From Strigops habroptila (Eukaryota; Chordata; Aves; Psittaciformes; Psittacidae): DNA of 64,000 nt. The stretch is taken from NCBI RefSeq assembly GCF_004027225.2, contig NC_044289.2, forward strand, positions 1-64,000. Direction: 5' to 3'. The notes under the pieces are model-generated. The model was not told where the DNA came from and did not search any database. It saw only the letters and a list, made by a program, of their open reading frames with translations. The translations under genes were made by a program, and so were the position numbers. Positions 49,751 through 61,165 of the stretch are shown here, in pieces. The stretch's first letter is position 1; each line of letters opens with the position of its first letter.

Positions 49751-50690
49751 CATGCGAGGGACAGGGCATGAGGGCTGCCTTCTCCCGGGGATGGCTGTGG
49801 AGGTGTATATTGGTGGGATGCCAGGGACTGTTAAAGGAGCACAGAAAGGAAAGGATCCTGTTCTATCAATCTGCTGTGTGTTTTCTGGGTGGACAATGGG
49901 ACATAGAAATTAATGTCTCAATTCAGGAGAAGGCACTGAAATTCCAAATCCATTAGAATAGTTACTTTTAGAGGTGAATAACCAGGGCGCATCAGAAATC
50001 AGCACATGGTCTCACAGGCAGCACCACCAGGGTTGGTGTGAGGTTCCCTTCAGAGCCTGCACAGGCAGAGATGCCCCTGGGCAGAGCCCTGCTGCCGGGA
50101 GGGGTGTGCAGGGCAGAGCTGAGCACACAGCCCATGGCATGGGCTCTGGCAGCACTGAGAGGGAGCAGAGGTGGGCACAGAGCAGCAGCTCCTGGCAGGG
50201 ACAGCTCCAGGCAGCAGAGCCATGGGCAGGGAGTAGGGGGAAAGTGCAGCCCAGGCCTGGGGAGGGTGCCTTCAGGCAGCTCTCTTGGTGTCTGGCACTG
50301 GAGGTGGCTGCTGGCCATGCTCTGCTGGGCAAGGAGCTGACTGTCTCTCTAGAAAGTGCAGGGCAGCTGAGAACCAGAGTGATGGACTCTGCAGCAATCT
50401 TGAGTAGGCACTAACCCACAGGCAGCTGAGCCCTTTTGTCTGTCCCATGCTGAAACTCTTCACAATTGCCTTCAAAACATTAGAAATTTTATACCTAAAA
50501 ATGTCACTTATCAGGTGTGACACTGGAGAAACAAACAAACCAATCAACCTCAGAGACAATCATGACCAAGTCACGCTGAGCCTGTCCTCTTCTGTCCAAA
50601 AGTGTTCACAGTAGTGAGTGTGTAATTCGACATCTGTATCTCATATCCGTCCTGTCCTAACCTGTCACTGCCTTTTTCTCCTATGACAGT
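49751..50690 (+). other. OR-C 5' region
   Basis: Holds TCTGCTGGGCAAGGAGCTGA near 50320, also upstream of OR-A (8387), and a polypyrimidine-AG (TTTTTCTCCTATGACAG) ending at 50689 that would be the acceptor of the OR coding exon. Confidence 0.5.
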
Positions 50691-50712
50691 GCCCCGTGCC
50701 CAGAGGCAGCAG

Positions 50713-51687
50713 ATGTCCAACAGCAGCTCTATCACCCAGTTCCTCCTCCTGCCATTCACAGACATGCGGGAGCTGCAGCTCTGGCACTTCTGGCTCTTCC
50801 TGGGCATCTCCCTGGCTGCGCTCCTGAGCAGTGTCTTCATCATCACCAGCACAGCCTGCGACCAGCACCTCCACACCCCCATGTACTTCTTCCTGCTCAA
50901 CCTCTCCCTCCTGGACGTGGGCTGCGTCTCCACCGCTGTCCCCAAATCCATGGCCAATTCCCCCTGAAACACCAGGGACATCTATATGGGATGTGCTGCA
51001 CAGGTCTTTTTCTTTCTCTTCTTGATCACAGCTGAGTTTTCACTTCTCACCATCATGTCCTATGACCGCTATGTGGCCATCTGCAAGCCCCTGCACTACG
51101 GGACCCTCCTGGGCAGCAGAGCTTGTGTCCACATGGCAGCAGCTGCCTGGGGCACTGGGTTTCTCCCTGCTCTGCTGCACACAGCCAATACATTTTCACT
51201 ACCCCTCTGCCGAGGCAATGCTGTGGAGCAGTTCTTCTGTGAAATTCCCAAGCTCCCCAAGCTCTCCTGCTCACATTCCTACCTCAGGGAAGTTGGGCTT
51301 CTTGTGGTTAGTGCCCTGATTGCTATTGGGTGTTTTGTTTTCATTGTGGGGTCCTATGTGCAGATCTCCAGAGCCATGCTGAGTATCCCCTCTGAGCAGG
51401 GACGCCACAAAGCCTTTTCCACGTGCCTCCCTCACCTGGCCGTGGTCTCCCTGTTTATCACCACTGTCATATTTGCCTACCTGAAGCCCCCCTCCATCTC
51501 CTCTCCATCCCTGGATCTGGTGGTGTCAGTGCTGTACTCGGTGGTGCCTCCAGCAGTGAATCCCCTCATCTACAGCCTGAGGAACCAGCAGCTCAAGGAT
51601 GCTGTGAAGAAGCTGATGACTGGATGTGTTTCAGCAGTCATACACTGCCTGCTTTCCTCTGCAAAAGGCTCCCAGTGTAGGTCATGA
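50713..51687 (+). pseudogene. OR14-like olfactory receptor with one stop (OR-C)
   Basis: ATG at 50713 opens MSNSSSITQFLLLPFTDMRE, with an N-glycosylation site (NSS). The coding exon starts about 23 bases upstream after the acceptor at 50689. All seven-helix motifs follow: HTPMYFFLLNLS, MSYDRYVAIC, KAFSTCLPHL and NPLIYSLRNQ, ending CRS, TGA 51685-51687. The Trp codon of SLWNTR is TGA at 50965-50967, about residue 85, and one codon is missing nearby, before the conserved extracellular Cys. TM1 reads LLSSVFII, without the usual GN. The rest of the frame is open. A single nonsense change suggests recent loss or a segregating allele. Confidence 0.88.
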
Positions 51688-52256
51688 CAGGCCAAATCTG
51701 TCTTTCCTGCTTTATGTTTGATTTCCTTTTTCCACTTATGATGTTATTGTCTTCAAAGACATGCCAGTATTCATCCCCTGCTACTTCACTGTCTGCCAGT
51801 CTTGTGTGGTCCACAGACTTTGTGTCAGTGGGGGTGTCTCTCATTGTGTTTAAGCAAAGTAAATGATCCTGCAGCAACTTCTCTGTGATATGTCCTCACG
51901 TGAAGGGGAATGAAATCAACTTTCTGGCTGCTCCAGCTCTGGGATGGCTGCTCTGCGCCTGGAGCAGGAAGAGCTCTTGAAGACGCCAAGGGCCAGGGCT
52001 GTTGTGCTGGTGCGGGGAGATGGGATGGCATGGGGGGGCTGCAGAGCTCTCAGGGAGTCCTGGGGAGGAGAGCAGGGGACACAGGTGTCCCGGCAGGGGA
52101 CTCACCTGCACTGGCACAGGCTGGGGCTGCCTGGCTGGGATCAGCCCATGGCAAAGGTCTGGGTGGGCAGGAGCTGGACAGGAGGCAGCGTGTGCCCTGG
52201 CAGCAAGGGAGGACAGCAGCATCCCGGGCTGTACGACCAGCAGCACGGCAGGAGAA
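51688..52256 (+). other. OR-C 3' flank
   Basis: The OR poly(A) position holds AGTAAA near 51858 instead of AATAAA. The remainder is inverted at 38036-38486 with near identity. Confidence 0.7.
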
Positions 52257-52850
52257 TCATAGAATTATAGAATCAACCAGATTGGAAAAGATCTTTAAGA
52301 TCATCAAGTCCAACCATTACCCCAGCACTGCCACCACTAACCCATGTCACTGAGGACCTTGGCTACACGGTGTGTGAACCCTTCCAGGGACGGTGACTCC
52401 ACCACTGCCCTTGGCAGCCTGTTCCAATACCTGAGAACTCTTTGGAGAAGGAATTGTTCCTCATCTCCATCTAAACCTCCCCTGATGCAGCTTGAGGCCA
52501 TTTCATCTTGTCCTGTCCCTTGTTGCTTGGGAGCAGACACCAGCCCCCTCCTGGCTCCATTCTCCTGTCAGGCAGTTGTAGAGAGCAACAAGGTCCCCCT
52601 TGAGCCTTCTCTTCTCCAGACTAAACCCCCCCAGGTCCCTCAGCTGTTCCTCATCACACTTGTGCTCCAGGCCCTGCACCAGCTCTGGTGCCCTTCTCTG
52701 ACCCTGCTGCAGCACCTCAATGTCTCTCTTGTAGGGAGGGGCCCAGAACTGAACACAGGATTCGAGATGCAGCCTCACCAGTGCCCAGTGCAGGGGAACA
52801 ATCACTGCCCTGGCCCTGCTGCCACACTGGTGCCAATACAAGCATTCCTG
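52257..52850 (-). mobile_element. CR1 LINE 3' end
   Basis: Tail AATCATAGAATTATAGAATC, then AAAGATCTTTAAGATCATCA. ORF2 tail to CTGCCACACTGGTG. Partner of 37450-38035. Confidence 0.9.
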
Positions 52851-53468
52851 TGCCCTGTCCTCACTGCATGAATGGAGGGGACTGCGGGTCTCTGTATCCC
52901 AGCACTGCGTCTCCTCCCAGGTCGACTGAGTGGTGGGAGTGGGAGAACCTGCTGTGTGGGGGGATCATTCCTTCTAGGACTCAGTAGAGGTGGGGTTTGG
53001 GGTCATTTAGGGGTACCAGCAGTGTTGGGAGGGATGGAGATGCCTGGGGTTGGAGAACTGCTGGAGCACATCCTCTGCCTGTCAGCTCTCCACTTGGACA
53101 CATGACTAACAGTGAAGATCCCTGTTTGCCACAGACGCAGCAGTCTCTATGTGCAATATTGCCTCCTACATTCTCTGTTTAAGGGCACCATATATATTTA
53201 TTTAGGGACTTTTCATCAGGGACTATAGCGATAGGACAAGGGGCAATGCATTCTTGCTTAAACAGGGGAGATGTAGGTTACATATAGAGTTCTTCCCCGT
53301 GAGGGTGGTGAGGCGCTGGCACAGGGTGCCTCCCAGCACTGAGGGAGGACTCCTGCACAGCCTTGTGGTAGAGCAGCCTGCAGCACAGGACGTAGCCAGG
53401 CCCGTGGTGAGGGGGATGAAGGAATGACGGTGGGAAAGCAAAGCTGAGCCCCATCCTGACTTGCATCT
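52851..53468. other. Minisatellite unit and CR1 scrap, no gene
   Basis: 52920-53060 matches 55925-56100, including GGGGTACCAGCAGTGTTGGG. 53205-53330 is a CR1 fragment on + (GGGACTATAGCGATAGGACA). Confidence 0.55.
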
Positions 53469-53985
53469 TGTCCTGGTTTTGGCTGGGATAGAGGTAATTT
53501 TTTTCCTAGGAGATGGTGCAGAGCTGTGATTTTGTGAGGATAACGCTGGTAACACGCTGATGCATTAGTTGTTGCTCCGTAGCACTTGCCCTGACCAAGG
53601 ACTTTTCAGTTTCTCATGCTCTGCTAGTGAGGAGGGGTGCAAGAAGCTGGGAGGAAGCAGAGCCAGGACACCAGAACTAACCAAAGGGATATTCCATACC
53701 ACAGCATGTCATGCGCCCTGTAGAAACTGGTGGGAATTAGCTGGCAGGGGCCAATTGCTGCTTGAGTCAGGCTGGGTATCACTCAGCGAGTGCTGAGCAA
53801 TTGTATTGGGCATCATTTGTCTCTCTCATTCTCTTATTATTATTTTTTTTATTATTATTATTAGACTTTATCTTAATTATTAAACTGTTCTTATCTCAAT
53901 CCATGGGTTTTACCTCATTCCCAATTCTCCTCCCCATCCCACCAGCTTAGCACTTAAGGTGCTGGCTGGGCTTAAACCATGGTCA
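53469..53985 (+). mobile_element. Full-length solo ERV LTR
   Basis: TGTCCTGGTTTTGGCTGGGA at the start and GGGCTTAAACCATGGTCA at the end, about 517 bases, with a TTATTATTTTTTTTATTATT-type stretch near the 3' third. It abuts the MROH-like exons. Confidence 0.78.
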
Positions 53986-54057
53986 TCCCGCAGCACTGGG
54001 TGTCCAGGGAGCAGCCCGGAAGGGGCTGTGGGCTCCTGTAGCTCCCCCAGCACTTAC

Positions 54058-55709
54058 ATAGATGTAGTAGTAAGTGTCCAGGTCTGAAAACTCCTCTTTT
54101 GGAGGGAGGGAGGAAGAAGACACTTGTGCAGCAGGTTTCCAGGAGGCTTTTCTCTTGGTCTGCCAGCCCTGTCTCCACTGAGCTGCAAAGAGAGAGGGCT
54201 CCAGTTGGACACTGGTGCTGGGAGCAGTGCCTCGAGGACTCGGGCAGGGGGACGTGGAGCTCTGGGGTCCCCAGGAGGGATGGGCAGTGTTGCGGTACCT
54301 CAATTCTGCAATGGCATCCATGGCGAGATGCCACACCTCTGTGCACAGTTGGTCCATGGGCTCCAGTTGGAGCAGTATCTATAGAGCACAATGGGGATAA
54401 GGGACCTGGTAGATGCCAGCACCCAGTGCCACCAGTACTGCCCTCACTGGGTGCTGGTGCTTGAGGCCTTGCCTCCTTCCACATAGTGTCTCCAAGGGGG
54501 TCCCCTCACCTTGATTGTCTCTGCCAGATGGCGTTTGTGGCAGAAGACATCCAGCCCCTGTTGCAAGCCGCAGTACCTAGCGGTGCTCAACAGGCAGCAG
54601 ATGCTCTCAAGAAAGCCAATCTGCTGGTGTTCATCGTGGCATTCAGGGAGGGAACAGTGACACAAACAGGGAGCATGAGAGGGGACAGTGGGACTGGAGC
54701 TCTGGGGGTGCCCTAGTTGAAGCCAGCACCCACCAGCACGCACCAGCAGAGCCCTGTTCACAATGGCCATGCTTACCGTTCCTGGGCTGCCTCAATGCGC
54801 TCCATGTTGTCCTGCTCCAGTACATACATGGATAACCAGGTGGCAATCTAACAGAGGAAGAGAAGAGCTGTTGAGAGGCTCCGGTGGTATGAGACCAGAG
54901 GAAGGAAATCTGCCCTCCACCAGCATGCCAGGGAAACGTGGTGTGGTGTCGAGCACCATAGAGTCACAGAATCATAGAATGGTTTGGGTTGGAAATGACC
55001 TGAAGATCATCCAGTTCCCAATCCCCCTGCCATGGGCAGGGACACATCACACTAATACTGGTGTCCTCAACATAAGAAGGACATGGAGCTGTTGGAGCAA
55101 GTCCAGAGGAGGCCACAAGGATGATCAGGGGCTGGAGCACCTCCCTTATGGAGACAGGCTGAGAACATTGGGGCTGTTCATCCTGGAGAAGAGAAGCTGT
55201 ATAGACACCTCAGAGCAGCTTCCAGTGTCTGAAGGGGGCTACAAGGCTGCTGGAGATGGGACCTTCATCAGGGACTGTAGTGATAGGACAAGGGGTGATG
55301 GGTTTAAACTGAAACAGGGGAAATTCAGGTTAGATATGAGGAAGAAGTTCTTTACTGTGAGGGTGGTGAGGCCCTGGAACAGGTTGCCCAAGGATGCTGT
55401 GAATGCTCCATCCCTGGCAGTGTTCAAGGCCAAGTTGGACAGGGCCTTGGGCTACATAGAATCGTAGAATCATAGAATGGCTTGGATTGGAAAGGACCTT
55501 AAGATCATCTAGTTCCAACCCATGCCATGGGCAGGGGCACCACGCACTATACCACGTCCTGGTCCCAGACCAGCAGGGCCTCTCACTCACCAGTCCTCAA
55601 TGGCAGGACCAGGGATTCCTCATAGAGCTCCAGTGAAGAGTTGCTCTTCTGGGGAGCCCCATCTTCCTGCCAGGCCTGCCTGGGCATTCTGGGGGGTATC
55701 TCCACCATC
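54058..55709 (-). pseudogene. Maestro HEAT-like repeat (MROH) family partial gene
   Basis: Minus-strand exons with good splice sites, in reading order: 55709-55591 (EIPPRMPRQAWQEDG), 54847-54777 (IATWLSMYVLEQDNMERIEA), about 54650-54510 (GFLESICCLLSTARYCGLQQ, then HLAETIK), 54378-54299 (EPMDQLCTEVWHLAMDAIAE) and 54182-54058 (KSLLETCCTSVFFLPP, then DLDTYYYIY). Order and wording match the avian MROH-like proteins as I recall them, which are built from HEAT repeats and multiplied in birds. Exons 54378 and 54182 join in frame. In the last exon a CTCC duplication near 54105 shifts the frame between FFLPP and DLDTYYYIY. A CR1 sandwich lies between the first two exons. Upstream and downstream exons are missing here. 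The exon at 55591 is the least certain member. Confidence 0.68.
54958..55555. mobile_element. Three CR1 pieces, outer two inverted
   Basis: 54958-55057 is a minus-strand 3' tip (AGAATCATAGAATGGTTTGG). 55058-55457 is a plus-strand ORF2 tail and partial UTR, lacking the final tail. 55460-55555 is a second minus-strand tip. Joins are abrupt. Confidence 0.8.
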
Positions 55710-56035
55710 CTGTGGGATAGAGGAAAGGGGTTGGGGTGGTGAAGGGGGAAGCTTGGACCAAACGCATCAGGGCTGAGCTCAGGAGCAGCCCACTGGCTCC
55801 TTGCTCCTGCCCTGTCCCATCACCATCTGCTGCACTGACCAAAGCAGTGCAGTGGGGTGTCACACATGTCGTCACAAAGGGCCCCATATTGACCTGTTGC
55901 CTGGGTGACCCATTCTGGTTCTAGACTGAAGCTGTGGGAGAACCTGCTGCAGGACCATGAGCTGGGGCTGTCACCCAAAGCAACACCCCTGCACCGCAGC
56001 ACTCTGTGTGTGTGGATCCTTCCTTCTGGGACTCA
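55710..56035. other. No exon supported
   Basis: Upstream of the MROH-like exon. AGTGGGGTGTCACACATGTC and flanks give only short frames. Confidence 0.35.
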
Positions 56036-56540
56036 AGAAAGGTGAGGTTTGAAGTTGTTTAGGGGTACCAGCAGTTTTGGGAGGGATGGAGATGCGTGGG
56101 GCTGGGTGGGTTTGGGGTACAAGGTGGATTTTGGGGTGTTCTAGGCGTAGCATGGGGATTGGAAGGGATGGAGATGCCTGGGGCTGGGTGGGTTTGGGGG
56201 CACCAAGTGGCTTTTTGGGTGGCTTATGGGTACCAGGGATGTTTGGAGGGATGGAGATTCCTGGGGTTTGTGGAGCTTGGGGTGACCAAGTGGGGTTTTG
56301 AGTGTGTTAGGGGTACCAGAGGTGCTGGGAGGGATAAAGATGCCTGGGTTTGGTTGGGTTTTGGGGTACCGTATAGTTTTGGGGTGGCTTAGGGGTACTG
56401 GGATGGATGGAGATGCCCAGAGCAGGGTTGGTTCCTGAGTACCAGATGGATTATGGGATGCTTTAAGGGTACCAGGGCCATTGTGGGGGAGCAGGAATGT
56501 TAGGAGTGATGGAGGTGCCTGCGACTGAGGTGAACTAGGA
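56036..56540. repeat. G-rich minisatellite, about 83-bp unit
   Basis: GGGATGGAGATGCCTGGGG with GGTTTGGGG and GGGGTACCA landmarks recurs five to six times. One unit also lies at 52980-53060 on the far side of the MROH-like exons. Confidence 0.82.
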
Positions 56541-56879
56541 CCCCCGTGTGAAGACACGAAAGCTCTGGGGCCGGGAGGGGTGGCAGAGCTGTAAGGTGGG
56601 CATCAGGCCTGATGGGTCTGTGGTGGCTGTGGAGGGTGCCAGTGGCAAAGCTGCAACTGCAGAGCTCTTGCAGGTGATGGAAGCTCCTTGAAGGAAGCTG
56701 CCTGGCTGCAGTTTATTGTTTGGTCAAGCTCCTTGGGTGTTCCATAAGCTGTTTCATACATTTTCTGACCCATTTCTGGGTCATTTTTGGTGACTTCTTT
56801 GCATTTTCTCTCATTCATGACTTATCTGGTTCTCTTGAGGGAGTCTGTCCTATAGACTGTGAAGGCAAGTGGACTGAAG
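56541..56879. other. No gene seen
   Basis: Ordinary sequence. The minus strand has a 71-codon frame with no known features. Confidence 0.35.
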
Positions 56880-57120
56880 AGTCTTACCTCAGCTCTTCCC
56901 ACTCATCTCTCAGGCAATGGACAGTGGAGTCCCAGTTCAGCTCCTCACACCCTTTTCCCAGGCAATGGACATTGGAGTCTTATCTCAACTCCTCCCACCC
57001 ATCTCTGAGACAATGGATTGGTGGAATCCCACCTCAGCTTCTCACAGCAACCTTTGAGACAATGGATGGTGGAGCCTGGTTTCGGTTCAGTCTCTCACAG
57101 CACCCCGTGTCTCAAAGATT
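56880..57120. repeat. Tandem repeat, about 55-60-bp unit
   Basis: CAGGCAATGGACAGTGGAGT and variants recur about four times. A stray unit appears at 57950-58010 beyond the ERV fragment. Confidence 0.75.
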
Positions 57121-57234
57121 GCGTCTAGCCCCTTCCATGGCGAGCAGGTAGTCGAGAACCATGTGATGGTGGAATATTGTCATCCGCGTTTGCCTGGCCT
57201 GATTCACAGCTACAGGTTGGGCAGAGAAGTGATT

Positions 57235-57640
57235 CAGAGCAGCCTGAAGACTTGTGGGTGCTGGTTGATGAGAAGCTCTCCATGAGCCGACTTTAGTGTG
57301 CGCTTGGGCCCAGAAACCAACCATATCTTGGGCTGCACCAAGAGGAGCATGATCAGCAGGTCAAAAGAGGTGATCCTGCCCCTCTGCTCTGGTGAGACCC
57401 CACTGTGTGCACTCTGTGCAGTTCTGGTGTCCTCAACATGAGAAGGACATGGAGCTGTTGGAGCAAGTCCAGAGGAGGCCATGAGGATGCTCAGGGACTG
57501 GAGCACCTCCCGTATGAAGAAGACAGGCTGAGAACATTGGGGCTGTTCATCCTGGAGAAGAGAAGCTGTATAGACACCTCAGAGCAGCTTCCAGTGTCTG
57601 AAGGAGGCTACAAGGATGCTGGAGAGGGACTCTTCATCAG
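57235..57640 (+). mobile_element. CR1 LINE ORF2 tail
   Basis: GATGAGAAGCTCTCCATGAG through TTCTGGTGTCCTCAACATGA to GGAGAGGGACTCTTCATCAG. The 3' UTR is absent because an ERV fragment starts there. Confidence 0.85.
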
Positions 57641-57965
57641 TTTGTTCTGATTTATTCATTACCTTGAAGAACCAGCCCCATCTTGCTCTCAACAGAGATG
57701 TCCCAGTATACAGCTTACAATTAACAGAGTGGGTTTGATTTACAACTTAGCATTTCAGCTTACAATTCCCCCCTCTGAGATTCAGAGAATACACATATAT
57801 CCTGTAAGTCTCAGCACATATTAGTTTCCCGTATGCAATTCCAAAATGCCATTGTGAAGAGCAACATTGAATCAGGCCTGCTAGGGTACAAACACAAATA
57901 ACTCTTCTTATTACAAATTCTTTAACCATGTCCAATTTAGTAAAGAGTCCCAGTTCAGTTCCTCG
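57641..57965 (-). mobile_element. ERV 3' fragment: env tail, polypurine tract, LTR start
   Basis: In minus-strand order: a short env-like C-terminal stretch, a purine tract at about 57780-57766, then the first about 125 bases of an LTR beginning TTGTAAGCTGAAATGC. It is incomplete, with the rest missing, and its family differs from the other LTRs here. Confidence 0.5.
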
Positions 57966-58019
57966 TACCAATCTTTCAAACAATGGACAGTGGAGTCACA
58001 TTTCAGTTCAGCCACTCAC

Positions 58020-58410
58020 AATGAGATGGGATGGGATGGGATGGGATGGGATGGGATGGGATGGGATGGGATGGGATGGGATGCAATGATGAGACGGGAT
58101 GCAATGATGAGACAAGATGCAATGCGATGAGATGCGTTGAGATGCGATGCGATGCGATGCAATGCGATGTGATGCGTTGAGATGCGATGCGATGCGATGC
58201 GATGCGATGAGATGAGATGAGATGAGTTTAGATGAGATGAGATGGATGAGATGAAGATGCAATGAGGTCAGATGTGACGCAATGCGATGAGATGTGATGC
58301 GCTGCCAGGAGATGAGGTGAGATGAAGATGATATGGATGAAGATGAGCTGAGCTAAGATGATGACATGAGATGAGATGAGATGATGTGAGATTAGGATGA
58401 GATGAGATGG
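58020..58410. repeat. GATGG / GATGC / GATGA satellite
   Basis: Twelve or so perfect GGGAT units, then degenerate GATGC and GATGA pentamers to 58410. Confidence 0.92.
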
Positions 58411-58861
58411 GATCTCCCCACACACACCCCATCTGATGAGGAGGAAAATACACTTGGGGAGGGGAGAGGAGAGGTCAGAAGTTCCTGGTCAGAAGTTGTC
58501 TTTCCGTAGCTTTCTCTCCGCTTTTGCTGACATGTGGGTACCAGCAATCCAGCTTGCTCACGAGCGAGCCAATCACTCTGTGAGCTTCACTCCATCAAGA
58601 CCCAGACACAGGGACAACCCTGGTCTTATACCCAGCTGTGTCTACCTCAGCGCCGGTGCTTTGTGACATCATAGGTGGTGGGTGATGTCACAAGAGCCAA
58701 GGCTGCGCCAGGTTTCGAGGCAATGTCCAACCTGAGCGGGAGCAGGTTTTGCTCCTCTGCACCAGGGAAGACATCCTACACCACCAGAACATCTCCTCCC
58801 ATCAGAGGAGGCAGCTCTTTGCATTCCACTCAAGAGTGTCAGCTTTGGGAGCTCAGGTGCC
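58411..58861. other. No gene seen; part of a chimeric open frame
   Basis: Non-repetitive sequence. The minus-strand frame of OR-D continues through 58669-58861 without OR homology. Confidence 0.4.
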
Positions 58862-59243
58862 CTGAGGTAAGAATGTGAGCAGGAGAGCTTGAGAATCTGG
58901 GGGATTTCACAGAAGAACTGCTCCACAGCATTGCCTCGGCAGAGGGGTAGTGAAAATGTATTGGCTGTGTGCAGCAGAGCAGTGAGAAACCCAGTGCCCC
59001 AGGCAGCTGCTGCCATGTGGACACAAGCTCTGCTGCCCAGGAGGGTCCCGTAGTGCAGGGGCTTGCAGATGGCCACATAGCGGTCATAGGACATGATGGT
59101 GAGGAGAGAAAACTCTGCTACTATAAAGAAGGCAAACAGAAAGACCTGTGCAGCACATCCTGCATAGGAGATGGCCCTGGTGTCCCAGAGGGAATTGGCC
59201 ATGGATTTGGGGACAGCGGTGCACATGGAGCCCAGGTCCACCC
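58862..59243 (-). pseudogene. OR14-like receptor, internal fragment (OR-D)
   Basis: Covers TM2/3 to the TM5 border: VPKSMANSLWDTRAISYAGC, MSYDRYVAIC, NTFSLPLCRGNAVEQFFCEI, LSCSHSYLR. Both receptor ends are missing. The piece is nearly identical to the matching part of OR-E (for example AGCAAQVFLFAFFIVAEF), so it is a recent inverted partial copy. Odd point: the reading frame stays open on both sides into non-OR sequence, giving a 347-codon frame from 59712 to 58669. No promoter or start is evident. Confidence 0.85.
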
Positions 59244-60089
59244 CTTCTGGCCACCAGCGAGCCCTGGCTCTCCGTAGGGCCAGCACACGGTGCCCATGAG
59301 CCCAACCTCCCTCCCATCGAGGTTTGCAAATTCCCTTTCTCCACGGGAGAGGACAGACATTGTCTGCGTGGCCATCAAGGTGATGAGAGACTCCAGCATC
59401 TTGGAGAAGCGGGTGGCTGGAGACATTTGGGATCTGGTCACAAGAGACCTTGACTTCTGGCTGGCAGATGTGAATGGCATGTGGCTGGGTTGCCATGTCC
59501 TTCAGTCCTGTCAGGCCTTCTTCCTCCTTTCCTCCCAAACCTAAGAAGTGTCTTGAAGCCACCTTCATGCAGCAGAGAGGGATGGGAAAGGGATGGGGCA
59601 ATGGCTGCACTCCAGTGGCAGCAGCACCATCCTCCCCTGTGTTCCACTCTCCAGATGCCAAGCATGGTAAGGAGCATCCATGAAAGCCTGCAGCAGAGCA
59701 GCAGAGAGTCAACCTGACACAGGCTAGACGCCCTCCTTATCCTGCTGTTCCTCAAGCACCCGAGGACATTGACCATCAGCATGGTTACTCAATGTTCTCT
59801 TGAGTGACAGCTATCAGCCTTGAGGGCTTGTTCCCTGTGGGCAGAGGGGCCCGGAGACTGCCAGACCCAAAGGGTGCTGCAGGACACCCCCGAGGAGCAG
59901 GGCCTTCCATCTCACCGCTCTCCTCCCTGCCTCTGATGGCATCTGATGACCGATGCCTCTGGCTCATGGCAGCAGTCAATGGCACATAGGACCCAAATCA
60001 TGCTGACTGCAAGAAGGTCCTTCCTGGTCATGGTCTGGGTGTCGTGTCTAGGATGGAACATTGAAATCTTAATCTTTGACTTAACTCTG
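59244..60089. other. No gene seen
   Basis: Unique sequence with moderate ORFs in both directions (including the left part of the OR-D chimeric frame) and no recognised domain. Confidence 0.35.
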
Positions 60090-60700
60090 CCCCTGAGAAA
60101 TGACACTGATGAAAGAGATGCATCTCCCTCCCCATATGAGGAAAGGAACATTGTTATTTCCTTCAGGCTGTTTCCCTGGAGCCCCAGGGTCCCCTGGAGG
60201 GAGCCCAGAGAGGCAGAGAGCTTAAAGGCACTTGGCAGTGGAGGATGCAGAGCTCACGATGGGAGAAACCTTCACTGCTCTTTACATGGTAAGGCTCTCT
60301 ACATGATAAGGCTCTACATGGTAAAGCTCTCTACATGGTAATGCAGATGGATGCACCAGAGCTCTCTTCCTATTGTGTAAACGCCACAGCTTATAGGATC
60401 TTTCTGCTCTGCTCTCCTGGCTTTCCTGGTGTTGGCAGGAATGGTGTGCTCCAGAGCAGGGCTTCCCTGCTGCACTGGCAATGGGACGGCTGCCTTTCCA
60501 AGGGGATTTTCCAAGGGGAAGCTCAATGCTATAAAAATAAAGAGATTTTCTGTGTTCTCAGTTTCCTATTTGTGATGAATCTGGGGGTAGAAATGAAAAG
60601 GAGCTCTCATGCTTGAACAAGTCTCTAAGACTCCTGAGGTCTAACTTGGAGTCTGTGATATGAGCATCCTGAAGTGCCTTCAGCCACTCCTCTGCCTATG
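60090..60700 (+). repeat. OR upstream cassette block before OR-E
   Basis: Matches 15560-16670 in reverse and 49205-49560 in part. It includes short ACATGGTAAGGCTCT repeats (60285-60345), which offer several GTAAG donor-like sites. Confidence 0.65.
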
Positions 60701-61020
60701 GACAGATCTTGAACTGACCTGCTCTTATCCTGCTGCTGGGGCAGGGGAACGCTGTCCTGAGGTCTGTTTTGCCTTTGGCTGTGTTAGTGCTGTTGTTGTC
60801 TAGTTCTTGCTGTCAGGCTTGCTGGGATGGGAGTTTCAGCTTCAGAGTCACACACAGATCTTCTGGGTCCTTTCATGGAGGTGTGTGTCTATGGGAACAA
60901 GCTTCCCAGATTTCCCCAGCTGTGGGCAATGCAGTTTGTGCATCTAAGGAATGAGCTTCATCTCCCTCAATCAAATGCCATCACTGGGACACTTGGTTGC
61001 CCCCATCAGGTTTTCTTCCA

Positions 61021-61165
61021 AGCTCCAGGACTCAAACCTCTCTTAGAGCATCCCTGTGTTACCTGAAAGCCCCAGGATTCAAACCTGTTCTAGAGCATCC
61101 CTGTGTTATCTGAAAGCTCCAGGATTCAAACCTGTCCTAGAGCATTCCTGTGTTACCTGAAAGCC
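61021..61165. repeat. 47-bp tandem repeat, three units
   Basis: GCTCCAGGATTCAAACCTGT, then AGAGCATCCCTGTGTTA and CCTGAAA, at 61021, 61068 and 61115. About 250 bases upstream of the OR-E coding exon. Confidence 0.85.
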
